This document shows, in pieces, positions 1 to 23,712 of a stretch of DNA of 64,000 nucleotides. The notes beneath the pieces were generated by a model that made no database searches, was not told the DNA's origin, and saw only the letters and a list, made by a program, of their open reading frames with translations. The stretch comes from Escarpia spicata. Its lineage: Eukaryota; Annelida; Polychaeta; Sabellida; Siboglinidae. The stretch covers positions 48,824,741 to 48,888,740 of the forward strand of contig OZ023218.1 in assembly GCA_963995525.1 (NCBI GenBank). The letters are read 5' to 3'. The position numbers were made by a program, and so were the translations under genes. Each line of letters begins with the position of its first letter. The first letter of the stretch is position 1.

Positions 1-1040
1 ATGTTGTTTTCAACATTTTTATCCAAAATCACCATGCCTATTTACGTAGAGAGCCTGGCAACGAAAGCACGCTATAGTCATTGCACAATGTCGGAGGACG
101 CGTTTTACTTCAAATATCTTGAAACAATTAGTGAAATACGTGTATGGCAAAACTACAGTTGAATGGGACAAACCGTTTTTGGATATTACAGACTTCTCAT
201 CAGTCTGCAAGTCAAAATCACAGTGATGGAACACATGTCTTATAAGGGGGGTGGGGTGCGTATGCCAGTAGTTAAGCCTCAATTTGAAAATCTGAATGAA
301 AATGAACCAATAACATTGCAGCAGGGTGATTCGTCAATCGTTTTTTGTTTACTTTAGCTAATTAAACACAAGTGAATATGTTGTCATTGACCCTAATGAA
401 GTCTGAGGACAGTGATTAGCTGGAGTAGGCCATAGCTGGAGCCTGTTATCAGATCTGTCTACTGACTGGACCTTCTGGCCAATTAAGCAAGTGGCATGGT
501 TTTCTGAATGTCTACTAATTAAGCTGTGTAATATTATGTAATTGAACTGCTTGAGACTTCTGGCCTTTGAGGAATTCACACCCTAAGGTGACTTTTTGTT
601 GATGTTTACCTTTGTAAATAGGGCACAAGGTAAAAAATCAATATACATTTGAATGTAACGTAACAACTGCCTGTATTGAATTTTCTTATAAAACACTTAT
701 TGGACTTTCTGGAAAACTGTATCAGGAGTTCATAGTGCCACCTGAGAACGTTGTGCTGGATTACAAATTGTCCAACAGCGAAGTGCTGATTTTTCTGGTG
801 CCTTGCCAAGATTGGTGGCACCTTTGAAATGTGCATAAAACACAAACACCTGGAGGGATTACAAAAATTAAAATTGCAGAGTGCTTGTAACATTGGTGCC
901 TATAAAGTTTGTTGTTTTTAACATTTTTCTCCAAAATCACCATGCCTATAACAGTGACAATATATATATGTATGTGATAGTACAGAGTGTTTAATACATT
1001 ATTGAGCTGCTTGTGCCAATGCTTCATGTCTTTATTTCAG
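1..1040. other. Intronic/upstream sequence of the PTP gene
   Basis: No exon is supported here. Exon-quality sequence begins after a pyrimidine-rich acceptor (tttatttcag) ending at 1040. A stretch of about 36 bases near 1-42 (ending ccaaaatcaccatgcctat) recurs in direct orientation at about 908-950, so part of this intron is duplicated. Short open frames on both strands have no recognisable domain. Confidence 0.5.
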
Positions 1041-13780
<12,740 letters not shown>

Positions 13781-14621
13781 CTTGGGAACAGCGACGCCGT
13801 CACGCAATGAGCCTATGTTCTGATGTCCACAATACGAGGAGGACAGTGCTAATGACAAGCACATGTACTAACTTAGCCAAACACTGCATAAGCTTATAAA
13901 TAATACATATCATGTTACTACAGGAGGCAGTTTATATAATTGTGTATTGCATACTTGTAAACAGAGTATTAATATTGTTTTATATATATTTGTGAAGGAA
14001 TGTTATTATGAATGATCTCAGTGTGTGGTTGTTGAGAGTTGTGTTGCAGCAGTAATGCAATGCCGTCTTCACACAAATAAGTTTAACTTAACTTCAAACT
14101 GTTTGATGACTTACAATTGTTAGCAATGCCACGCATTGTTTCTACAATTGTTCCAAGGTACATAGCTGCCGTACACATGAAGTTAAACCGCTTTCACTAA
14201 GTATGAACACAGCATAAGATGTGTCCAGCTACTCATTGAGATGTGTGGTACGTGTAAGGTATACAGGCAAACTCGTGCAGAATGCTGTACGTGTACCCCA
14301 TTTACAGGAATAACAAGATATTCTATAAGTATGGGGCAGTATTTGTAGAAAGGTATTGTGTACTACATAGGCTACAATGATGTGGAAGATGACTATGGAT
14401 GACTTGTTGAGTGCATATTGGAATAGAGTGTCAGGTTATGTTATATATGCAACATATCAAGCCGTAAACTTACTTAATTACTTTATACATTTCTTTACTA
14501 ACAAATATTTCAAATATTTATGTAAGATGTATAGGAAGACTTAACAAGTTTAGAATTATTTCACATTTGTTTACTAATCAAGTTTTCAGACTATTTTGAT
14601 GTATGCAATGGAATCATAGAC
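13781..14621 (+). other. Probable PTP 3' UTR and flank
   Basis: Non-coding AT-rich sequence after the PTP stop codon. I see no canonical AATAAA close to the stop, so the transcript end is not defined. Confidence 0.35.
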
Positions 14622-14947
14622 TTTTATTATGTATTTTAATTGAACTTACATCCTGCATACCATTTGATGGTATGGTTGTGCTGTTTTAAATTAGTTGGGC
14701 ATGCATAGCATGTTGGTGACAACCTGTTTTGAATACAATAGCAACATCTTAACAATCTGTTTTGGATATGATAGCAAAAGGTTAACACATTTTTATAGCG
14801 CTAATGTTAATGACTTCTCTAAAAACAGGATCAGAAACATGAACATTAATTTGTCTCATACGACATATCCCAGATCTGTGTCACCATGGTAACATACGTC
14901 CATATTTAAAGTTGCTTTTTAACAATACTCAAGACAACATATTTTTA
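14622..14947 (+). repeat. Solo copy of the LINE 5' end
   Basis: Direct repeat of 18879-19202 (tttattatgtattttaattg...aatactcaagacaacatatt) with scattered differences. The second copy leads directly into the LINE coding region, so this is either a 5'-end-only remnant or a related promoter fragment. Confidence 0.75.
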
Positions 14948-17600
14948 TAACTATTCATATATACTCCAGATCTCATTATCTACTTTTCATTATATTTGTA
15001 TACATATATATATACTCAAGACGTCATGTATCTTACAGTTATTCCTATATAATCAAGATTACATTATTTTAAAGATACTATTGTATACATGTTTCTCTCA
15101 TACTCTGATGCACAATGACAGTGTCTGGGATACAGTTTAGACACAAACATGGGCCTATAGAGAATTGCCGTGAGATTTTGCAGTTTTTAGATCAGAGGCT
15201 GGACCTTGTTATAGCAATAGTAAGATTTAGTTATTTGACATTTCTGTTTAGTAGCCTGACTTAGGTGGACTACAACGTTGCCCTTTTGGGTTACTAGATT
15301 TAGATGATGAGATGGTTATCAAGTTCAACTGGAATATCATTGAACAACCAAATTAGTGTCATATTAGTTCATGCTTTGAAATGAATATGTTAAGAGTGTT
15401 GCCACATTGAATAGCAAGAATGTCACACAGTAGTTTGGAGGCTGGAATTAGATGTATACATTTCTGTATCAGGTCCGTGATTGGGCTATTATCAGTTGTG
15501 GCTAAGGAAACGGGTGTGCCCATGACACTTTGAACATAGCACTAGTAGTTTTAATATCAAGCACCTCAGACTAATATGTAGGTGTTGGGAGCAGCTTTTG
15601 TCACATTAAGACTCCTGTTTAATGCTTTTTACTGTACAAAGAGCACCATAAACAGTAGTAAATGTAATGTCCAAGTATACTTTCAGCCACTTGCCAATTG
15701 ACTGTCCGTCGGCACACAATGAAATCTGCAAATAAGACCTGCAAGTCAAATGATGACAGGGGTTTATGATGCACTCGTGATCTGACAAGTCAGCCACTTT
15801 CATCTTGCCAAACTTGTCCTCTCTAGGTTTCCCACAGACTACATATCTGTCTAGAAATCGGTTTGTCGGTGTGTGAAGGTGACCTTTCTTGTCTGTGCAA
15901 GTGAAGTATAAATTTGCTACAACAGTCACATATCGCATCTGTATTGAACACAGCTTACACTGACCGACTTCTTTCTTAGGCAATTACCTACCATCTGTAA
16001 GTTATGCCTGGCTATGCCAATAGATGTTTTTGAACACTTGGAAAAACTTGGACGTGAATAAAAAATGCAATAAAAAGTTTCTGCGCAGTTGTGTCTTCTT
16101 GTGGTTAACAACATACCCAAAATACACCTTGAGTGGAATAGTAAATTATGTAAGGTGCATACATGATACACATGTTAGTACATGATACACACGTTAGTAC
16201 ATCATTTCACAAGTTATAGCAGATTGTGGTTGAATGTGGTACATGGGGAGACTGCGTGGGATAAAACCTGGCAGAAAGCATCGGGAACGTGTTGCAGGAA
16301 TGTTCACCCAATTTGACACTTCAAGACTGCATTACTTTTAGAAGTACAACAGCAGTTCTTAACCCCTGGGTCACGACCCAATTTGGGTAGCCTATTAATT
16401 TTGATTAGGTAACCAAGTCTTCAGTGACTTCGAATCGAGTGTTCTGCTTGCTCGTACCAGATGCATGCAAGACCAAACATTTGCCAGATGTAGGTTGAAT
16501 TTGAAACCATGCTTATTTTTTATTATTTAATTTATCGTAGATAAGTTGTTTGAAAGCATGGATCGTGAAGCAAATCATGTGACTGGAATTTGTGTTCAGG
16601 CAAATAAGGTTAAAGGCAGACGGTCTGTTCCTCTGATCTGAATTAGCCAGCATAGTCATTTGTTACTTCCTCTGCCGTGTAGAACGTGGGAACTGTTGAA
16701 CACTAAATGGTATTGTGGTTAACTCGGTCCGTCTCAGCATTATTACAAATAAAGCTTGTTTTGAAACTGGATGTTTTGTTTACCATATGAACATGCTCCA
16801 GGTCATATCTTCCAAATTATGGGTTATTAAACACAATTGTGTGGGGACTATACCTTCAACATAGTTAGTATAGTCTTAAGAACATATTAATAAATGAAAA
16901 ACTAGGAACCGACACCCTCCTTTAGAGGACCACTGCACTACGGCGACGATGTACGACATAATGTGATCCTAACCTTGCGTTTGCCTTGTACAGTCCTATC
17001 AAGTTCTTTCCACTGCTGGTCTTGGCATGATTTATATAAGTGTGTTGTTTGGCTCCATATTATCACGTTATATGACTCTGCGTGTGTCATTTATGTGTCA
17101 CCTAGCGCTATCCAGTCAGGAGTGTGTTACCTGGCCGTGTACTGTTATAAGTGTGTTTCTTGTAGGTGTACTGCTAAATGCACAGTGAATGTGGTGTCAA
17201 CACAAGCTTTGATATATGAAAATAACATGAGAATTAGTATTACAAAACATTTTATGCAAACAGTACATTTCCTCAATAAATAAGTCTAATTACATCAACC
17301 GATATTCTACTCAACATACACACCAATGGCAAGTTGACATTACGGGACCGCAAGAAGTGCACAGCATTTTGTATTATGCAAAACAATAACAAAATACAGT
17401 AATTTGTCAATTGTGTAGCAACACTGAAATAAGTGCTGGACCCAAGAATAAGCTGCCAAACATCAGAGGATTGATAATTAGAATAACAATACAGCCACAT
17501 AGACATCATACTGCATGGCAACGCTGGACTATGGGGTGGCACTCCATGAAATGAGCAGGGCCACAGAATAGCTGCCACGACAAGGTCTGACATTTTTGTC
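14948..17600. other. Intergenic, no supported gene
   Basis: Contains several frames under 130 codons. One on the minus strand (15606-15983) is Cys-rich but has no motif I can name. Confidence 0.35.
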
Positions 17601-17608
17601 TTGGTTCA

Positions 17609-17843
17609 GAGCAGAAGCAGGTCGTCAACTGAGGATTGTGGCGACAGTTCTTCTATTGGACGCCACGGCTGCAATGTCACCACGTCATCTTTGCTGTATG
17701 ACTCCGTATCTGACGATGAGCTTTGCCAGGGCACCACACCTGGTCGGCTGCTGTCAACCACACACATAGCTGTCAACAACCTGATAACAATGTTCCAAAG
17801 GCCAAAGAACAACTTATGCAGTTATGCAATACTACTGACATGA
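17609..17843 (+). other. Candidate orphan exon (Ser-rich)
   Basis: A pyrimidine-rich acceptor (ttttgtcttggttcag) at 17608 is followed by an open frame of about 75 codons with a Ser/Asp-rich, low-complexity flavour (SLLYDSVSDDE). It is richer in GC and CpG than its surroundings. No donor, partner exon or homologue is recognised, so support is weak. It could be a terminal exon of an unseen gene or chance. Confidence 0.25.
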
Positions 17844-17908
17844 TAACTCCAGCCTGGTGAGTCTGGCATGCTCCTGGTAGCGACCAGTGCATATAACAAC
17901 TATATATG

Positions 17909-18080
17909 ATATGCCACGGATGCGCATGACAGGAACTGATATGCCACGGATGCGCATGACAGGAACTGATATGCCACGGATGCGCATGACAGGAACTGAT
18001 ATGCCACGGATGCGCATGACAGGAACTGATACGCCATGGATGCGCATGACAGGAACTGATATGCCACGGATGCCTGTTAT
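17909..18080 (+). repeat. 30-bp minisatellite
   Basis: Five to six units of gatatgccacggatgcgcat + gacaggaact, followed by decayed gatatgccacggatg-like words to about 18380. Confidence 0.9.
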
Positions 18081-19224
18081 GTTTTAAATGGCCAGGACAG
18101 AAATATTTTGATATATTATGGATGCTTGCAACACTTTTTAGGATACCTATGTTGATATGTTAAGGATTCCTGTGACACAAATACATTGATATGCCACGGA
18201 TGTCCACGAAAGAAACATGTTAAGAATGCTAAGTGCCATGATGTGAATATTTTTATGTAAGGGATATCCGTAACAGAAATAGTTAATGTTATGAATAATC
18301 ATGACTGAAATACTTTGATATATTATTGACACCCATGACAGAAATACTATATTAGGGATACCATGACAGAAATAATTTGACATGCCATAAAATGTTGTAC
18401 CTTAATACGCTATAGATGCAGATTATATTTTCAGGATGCCAATGGTACTGTGATATATACCATTGACGGTTATAATAGATAGCCCAAGGCGTACAGGTAT
18501 GATATGACTGATATCCAGGAGGACAGTCAGTGGTTAAATTTGCCAATGCATTTGAAGTCAAACCAAGACACAAGGCGCAAGAGATCAGGCAACTACTGAA
18601 TCAACATCTTGCAATAAAAAAATGTGACGCCAACAATTAATGATAATTCCTCACCTTGCAAAGCAGCTCAAGTCAGTAAAATTATCTTCAAAACCCTGCA
18701 ACAACACAAAAGGAAAATCATCTCAAGTTTGCCATTCTCGCATCAAGGTTATGATGGATAATTGCACGGTAACTGATATTACAACTGACAAAACAGCTTA
18801 CATTCATATCTGGACATGACAGATGTTGCTATCTTATTTTCTTTTTGTCTTTGCATACTTGCATGTAATCTTTATTTACTTTTATTATGTATTTTAATTG
18901 AACTTACATACAGCATACCATCTGATGGTAGGTTGTGCTGTTTTAAATTAGTTGGGCATGCATAGCATGTTGGTGACAACCTGTTTTGAATACAATAGCA
19001 ACAGGTTATCAAGCTGTTTTGGATATGATAGCAAAAGGTTAACACATTTTTACAGCGCTAATGTTAATGACTTCTCTAAAAACAGGATCAGAAACATCAA
19101 AAATAATTTGCCCCGTACTACACATCCCACATCTGTGTTACCATGGTAACATATTTCCACCCTTCAAAGTGCCTTTTGACAATACTCAAGACAACATATT
19201 TTACAAGTATTACTAGAGAAAACC

Positions 19225-20333
19225 ATGAAGGAAGGATTCACCTTTCAGTGCATTGGGTGTTGGAAGGTGGAGTGTCTGCAGAAGGAGATAGTTAGGTTGA
19301 CAGATATTGTGAAGGGAATGGAGATGGGAATTAGCAAGGAGGCAGGTCGAATGGAGAGAGACGACAGGGAGAGAGGTGAGAATACTGCAAGACTGAAGGA
19401 GAATAACTGTGGCAAGAAAACTGAGGAAAGGAGATTGAGAGGAGGGAAGGTGATTGGAGGGGAAGAAATTGGAAAATCGACAACAGAAAACGTGACAAGC
19501 GTGAAGGTGTCAGGGAAGAAAGTGACCGTAGAGAAGGAGGGAGGGAAGATGGGACGGGAGAGGAGAGAGGAAAATGAGATGGGACGAAAGAAGAAGGGAA
19601 GAAAGGAAGTGAGAGCAAATGTGATAGAAGAGAAGTCGATAAAAGGGACGCTGACAGGAGGAGGTGACAAGAGAAAAAGCGACAGGAAAGAATGGATCGG
19701 AAGAGAATGTGACAGGAGAGAAGACGACAGGGGGGAAAGACAACAACCAGACAGATGCAAACCGAAGAAGGAGCTATTCTAAGGCAGTGATTGAGGGGGC
19801 AATGAGGAAAGAGAGGGTGTTTATGGGCGACTCCATTATAAGAAACACGGACAAGACACTGAGCGAGGGGAAGGACGTCGTTCTTTGTTTACCGGGGGCT
19901 AGGATTGAACATGTAACTGACAGGGTAGAGAAGGTATTGGGACATGGCAAGGGGGGGGTCTATACTGGTACATGTAGGAACAAATAATGCAGACAGGGAG
20001 GGAACAACTGCGATAGTACAGAAGTATAGACAGTTAGTGAGGAAACCAAAGAAGACGAGAGTTGAACAGGTTATTCTGTCAGGAATTTTGCCAGTAATGG
20101 GAGGAAGGGGGGCAACGTATAGAAACTGCAAGAGGATGGCGAACAACGCACTAGTTGAGCAGATGTGTGAAGAAGAGGGGGTGGGATTCACAGATTTATG
20201 GGGATACTTTGTTGGGAGGGAAGATATGTACATGAGAGATGGCCTCCATCTTAGTGGAAAGGGGGCAGCAGTTTTCTCAGAGAACCTGCTGCGATCTGTT
20301 GACAGTGGGACAGGTTGCATCTATGTAAACTAG
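19225..20333 (+). pseudogene. LINE ORF1: basic region plus SGNH (GDSL) esterase domain, frameshifted
   Basis: The N-terminal 180 codons are a Lys/Arg/Glu-rich low-complexity region with CxxC near the start (CIGCWKVEC). The frame then moves twice: near 19750-19790, and at a run of eight G at 19951-19958. The C-terminal part is an SGNH hydrolase as in CR1/L2 ORF1 proteins: GDSIIRN (catalytic Ser), LPGAR, HVGTNNAD and DGLHLSGKGA (catalytic Asp/His). It ends at TAG 20331-20333, in the same frame as the endonuclease that follows. ORF1 esterases are thought to help RNP formation. Confidence 0.8.
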
Positions 20334-20809
20334 ATTCGCAGGGGGGACACAGAAAAGCCTGAAAATGGAGGCATAGATAAAGACAGCACAGGTAAATCAG
20401 CAAATAACAGTCTGGAAAACTCTTCTGAAGCTGGATATAAATGTGTTTGTGTAAATGCAAGGAGTATAGTAAACAAAAGAAATGAACTAAACATTATGGT
20501 AGAAGATATTGACCCTCATATAATAGGTATAACCGAATCCTGGACCACCACCGATATATCAGATGCTGAATTGGGACTGACAGGATATGTAATGTTTAGA
20601 AAAGATAGAATAGGAAGAAAGGGAGGTGGAGTTATTTTATATATTAAAGAATCTATTCAGGCTTATGAAATAAAATTAGAAAGAGAAGCAGATTGCGAAG
20701 AATCTGTTTGGTGTAACATAGTTACAGGAAACTCAACGTTAACAGTTGGGTTAGTTTATCGAAGTCCAAACATAAGCACAGAACAGAATGAAAAAATACA
20801 AAACGGGAC
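20334..20809 (+). pseudogene. LINE ORF2: apurinic-like endonuclease, N-terminal part
   Basis: The open frame directly follows the ORF1 TAG without an obvious start. Endonuclease motifs are NARSIVNKRNEL (metal-binding Asn), GITESW (catalytic Glu), GGGVILYIKE and LVYRSPN. It is cut by the Polinton insertion and continues at 37612. Confidence 0.85.
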
Positions 20810-20815
20810 TGTATT
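20810..20815 (+). repeat. Polinton target site duplication, left copy
   Basis: TGTATT, identical to 37606-37611. Removing one copy and the element restores the reading of the LINE endonuclease. Confidence 0.95.
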
Positions 20816-21120
20816 AGTAGTATAGACGAGATTTGGGGGCTCGCCCCGCCCCCTTTTAGGCCTAGCTCTATGCATAAAAAACCTCCTTATCTTTTTCGGG
20901 AACATACTTATAAAAAAAAGATCAATGGGTTTTGGTGACACTAAACGTTTTCGGGAACATACTTATAAAAAACGTGTTTGATGACCTGTCACTTTTGATT
21001 GATTACCCTTCCCTTGAGGTGCCACCACCTAGCGGTTATCCCAGTGACTAATTCCCTAGCGATCAACGTAGGACCTACCGTTGTGCTTACGTAAGCAATT
21101 ATATAGCGTCCCTAGCGACC
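20816..21120 (+). repeat. Polinton left terminal inverted repeat
   Basis: Matches the reverse complement of 37300-37605 with a few substitutions and homopolymer-length differences. Inside it the block ttttcgggaacatacttata occurs twice (about 20897 and 20949), and cctagcgacc/cctagcgatc words are repeated toward the inner end. Confidence 0.95.
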
Positions 21121-21226
21121 AACTCACCCCTAGCGATCAACGATAGCGTCCCTAGCGACCGTAGTAAGAAATAATGCGTATAGGTCCCTGTATATAACCG
21201 CGATAAATCCACTCATAAACGCCGGC

Positions 21227-21305
21227 GCCGGATTAGCTCTCCTGGGAGAGCGTACGACTAGGGATCGAAAGATTCCGGGTCCGAATCCGTACGTCGGCCC
21301 CTTTT
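21227..21305 (+). tRNA. tRNA-like Pol III unit (degenerate, Pro-AGG-like loop)
   Basis: A-box-like tagctctcctgg (21234-21245) lies in a clean D arm (gctc/gagc). An anticodon-like arm tacga-ctaggga-tcgaa would give anticodon AGG. B-box-like ggtccgaatcc (21278-21288) follows, and a T5 run (21302-21306) can serve as Pol III terminator. Acceptor pairing is five of seven; the T stem pairs poorly, so it is unlikely to be a normal functional tRNA. It may be a captured tRNA remnant used as a Pol III promoter. Confidence 0.4.
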
Positions 21306-21351
21306 TAGATGCTACCGCTCCATCTAGCGGCGGCGGCGGCGGCGTCGATTC

Positions 21352-21359
21352 TATATAAG
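21352..21359 (+). promoter_or_regulatory. TATA box of the rightward block
   Basis: TATATAAG sits 31 bases upstream of the ATG at 21391, after a GGC-repeat stretch. Likely core promoter of the NADAR gene. Confidence 0.5.
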
Positions 21360-21390
21360 CGATGCCGGTAGCGGGGTATCGGTAGTAGTC

Positions 21391-21842
21391 ATGTCGGATC
21401 CTATAAAGTTTGGCGGTTCGCGCTCGTTCTTGTCGAATATGTACGCGTGCCGAGTGAGGGTGTACGCTTGGGGCTTCCGCTCCGTCGAGCACTCCTATCA
21501 GTATAGGAAAGCGATGTTCAACGAAGATCTCGAATGCGCCGAGTGTATAAAAAAACGCGATCGCCCTATGTAGTGAAACGACTCAGTTACAAAATTCGGA
21601 AAAAGAGAACGGGAAGCGAATGGAACGCCGTTAGAGTCTCGTGTATGAAGGGGTTGTTGATGAGCAAGTTTGGCGGGTCGCCTAAGTTGAAGGCCGAGCT
21701 GTTGGCCACCGGGGATGCCGAATTGGTGGAATGGGTACCGAGCCGGGAGGGCTTCTGGGGTATCGGGATCGGGGACATCGCGGGGGAGAACAAGCTCGGT
21801 AAACTGTTGATGGAGGTGCGCGACGCGTATAAAGACGCGTAA
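21391..21842 (+). pseudogene. NADAR-family N-glycosidase (YbiA-like), frameshifted
   Basis: NADAR enzymes cleave N-glycosidic bonds in ADP-ribose-type or riboflavin-precursor substrates; some remove ADP-ribose from guanine. Seen here in order: FGGSRSFLSNMY, FRSVEHSYQYRKA, EWNAVRVSCMKGLLMSKF, LLATGDAELVEWVP, FWGIGIGD and GENKLGKLLMEVRD. Together these span the whole domain (about 150 residues, the family size). The ATG at 21391 follows a TATA box. The frame is lost at ATAAAAAAAC (about 21547-21556): the first part stops at 21573 and the second is -1 relative to it. The codons ATA AAA AAA form an A_AAA_AAA slippery heptamer, so programmed -1 frameshifting, decay or a homopolymer length error are all possible. 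It is the first gene of the element, ahead of the packaging ATPase. Confidence 0.85.
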
Positions 21843-21870
21843 AAAGCGTTAGCCAGTATCAGTCGTGAAA

Positions 21871-22505
21871 ATGGGCGGACCGTTGTTGAAGCATCCGTTT
21901 ACGTGTATAGTATCAGGTCCTACGGAGTTCGGTAAGATGACATTCGTCGACCATCTGATACGACACGCTATGATCGATCAGCCGCCCGAGAAAATCCTGT
22001 GGTGCTACGGGCAGTGGCAGACCGCCTACGCGTCTATGTCTCCGAAAATAGAGTTCGTAGAGGGCCTACCGGCTACGACACGCTTAGACGGAAAAAAGAG
22101 GACGCTATTAGTACTCGACGACCTCATGGAGGAGACCGATAGCGGGGTGACGGAACTATTTACTAAAAAAGTCATCATTGTAATACGTCGGTCGTGCAAC
22201 TCCGACAGAACATGTTTCCGAAAGGGAAAGAAAACCGTACAATCAGCCTGAACGCCCAATACTTAGCGTTATTCAAGAACCCCAGAGACGCCGGTCAAGT
22301 AGGTCACCTAGCGAAACAGATGTACCCGGGAAAGGTCAACTACATGATAGAGGCTTTCAAAGACGCGACGTTGGCGGCGTACGGCTATCTCTTCGTGGAT
22401 CTGAAACAGGAAACGGAAGAGTATATGCACCTGCGTACGTGTATATTTCCGGACGACCCCCTTCAGTACGTCTACGTACGGAAGGGTGGCGGTGGTCGAC
22501 TATAA
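21871..22505 (+). pseudogene. FtsK/HerA-type genome-packaging ATPase, frameshifted
   Basis: Packages the viral/transposon DNA into capsids. The start is taken as ATG 21871 (MGGPLLKHPF). The Walker A region reads GPTEFGKMTF, so the usual Ser/Thr after GK is Met. Walker B is RTLLVLDDLMEE. The C-terminal part has the family block SLNAQYLALFKNPRDAGQV and AKQMYPGK. The frame shifts by -1 at the A6 run near 22168-22173: upstream it stops at 22251, and the downstream part runs from there to 22505. The gene is of normal family length (about 210 codons) once the shift is allowed for. Confidence 0.9.
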
Positions 22506-22543
22506 GTAGAGAGGGACGTCGCCGCGTACGCTTATTAGTCGTT

Positions 22544-22963
22544 ATGACGGGACGAGGCGAGGTGGTAGCGCCGAAGAGACGACCAAAGGTGGCGACGAAG
22601 GCGGTCTCGGAGCAACGCGTGAAGAGACACATTTTCGCCCTGCAGCTTATGGATAGGAATAAGCGAAACATCTTGCTGCGAAAAGCCGTGCTCGCCCACT
22701 CGGAGGCCTGTCTCATATGTAGTATGTGCGATTGCGCGTACAATATTCTGAGAGGGAACGTGAAGGTGTCGCGGAAGCAGAAACGCGTGTTGACGAAATA
22801 CAGGGATCACCTGCGTAACCTGGTCGACAAACGAATTCCGGTGAAGCGGAAGCGAGCCATCTTGCAAACGGGGGCGGGTGGTTTTCTGACGGCCCTGCTA
22901 GCGCCGTTAGCGAGCACCGTTCTCCTGCCGCTGCTCAGACAGGTCATCGGCGGGGGTAATTGA
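22544..22963 (+). CDS. Small basic protein with hydrophobic C-terminus (conserved Polinton/adintovirus protein)
   Basis: 139 residues, open. ATG 22544 is chosen because it lies after the ATPase stop. The middle is basic and helical (RVKRHIFALQLM, CDCAYNILRGNVKVSRKQKR). The C-terminus has the typical GAGGFLTALLAPLASTVLLP hydrophobic stretch. Proteins of this shape occur in Polintons and adintoviruses next to the ATPase; I associate them with virion core or pX-like roles, which is inference. The stop TGA overlaps the next ATG. Confidence 0.7.
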   Translation: MTGRGEVVAPKRRPKVATKAVSEQRVKRHIFALQLMDRNKRNILLRKAVLAHSEACLICSMCDCAYNILRGNVKVSRKQKRVLTKYRDHLRNLVDKRIPVKRKRAILQTGAGGFLTALLAPLASTVLLPLLRQVIGGGN

Positions 22964-23710
22964 TGCAGTATGCGAAGAAGATAGCGTTGGTCGACCCGCG
23001 ATTGGTGGAAAGCCTCCTTCTACCACAGCAGCAGCCGTCGAGCACGCCACGATCACGTGTGCTGAGTAGCCTGGACAGCGACATGAAGGACATTCTAGAG
23101 CGGTCGGATTTATCCGAACGCGATAAGGTGGCGTCGTACAATCAACTGTTGCGTCGCTACAACACGATAGAGGCGGCTCGAGCGGCGCAACCGGTACGCG
23201 TGTCGATGGTCAACGCCGACGGCTCGATACCACCACTAACCACCACCACCACCCGCGGCAGCGCCACCGCCATCGTCGGAGGCCATAGAGCGCGAAATCG
23301 TAGCCAGCATGCCGAAAACGCTGAAAGGGAAGGCGGGTCTGCTTATCGCGAAAATGAAAGCCGATCCGTTCTGTCGATGGAACGACCGCGGCGAATTCGT
23401 GTACGACGGTAAAACGATCGCGGGGAGTAACATGGTCGATCTAGTGAACGATCTCATGCGAACGAGAACGAAGACGACACAGCCCCTAGGATGGCGAGAG
23501 TTCGGGTTGCGTATGAAGGGTATGAACATTCCTATGGAGTTCGTAGGCAACCCGCACTATCGGGAGTACATGAAGGAGCGGCGGCGGCGGCAAAGAGAAG
23601 AGGATGTGGGGGAGGAGTCGACCAGTTCATCGGGGAAGCCGGAGCGAAGACGACGTGGGTCTAGAAAACAACGAGCGTTGGACGTCGTGAGGTGGGAAAA
23701 ATCGGCGTGA
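22963..23710 (+). pseudogene. Conserved Polinton protein of unknown function, frameshifted
   Basis: The N-terminal part starts MQYAKKIALVDPRLVE and holds a helical region (ILERSDLSERDKVASYNQLL). The C-terminal part is in another frame and has KAGLLIAKMKADPFCRWNDR, IAGSNMVDLVNDLMR, LGWREFGLRMKGMNIP, then a basic tail. In related elements I recall both halves in one protein. The +1 change falls in the (ACC)n/CCCGC stretch near 23236-23255. Alternatively the second part (from ATG 23309) is a separate gene. Confidence 0.65.
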
Positions 23711-23712
23711 CG

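Larger units (their letters stand above)
18879..20815 (+). mobile_element. CR1/L2-like LINE, 5' half (interrupted by the Polinton)
   Basis: Begins with the 5' leader shared with 14622-14947, then an ORF1-like region and the start of the endonuclease. It breaks at the Polinton target site 20810-20815 (TGTATT) and resumes at 37612. Reading across one copy of the duplication keeps the endonuclease frame and its conserved IIGDFNH block, which shows the two halves were one element. Confidence 0.9.

Noticed and set aside
15606..15983. 125-codon Cys-rich minus-strand frame
   Set aside because: No motif, exon context or neighbour to support a gene; considered as a transposase end but no family could be named.
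16350..16935. Possible hAT-like MITE (cagcagttcttaacc ... ccactg)
   Set aside because: Ends resemble hAT TIRs only loosely and no 8-bp target duplication was found.
19245..19760. 171-codon minus-strand Ser/Pro/Phe frame
   Set aside because: Shadow of the purine-rich LINE ORF1 region.
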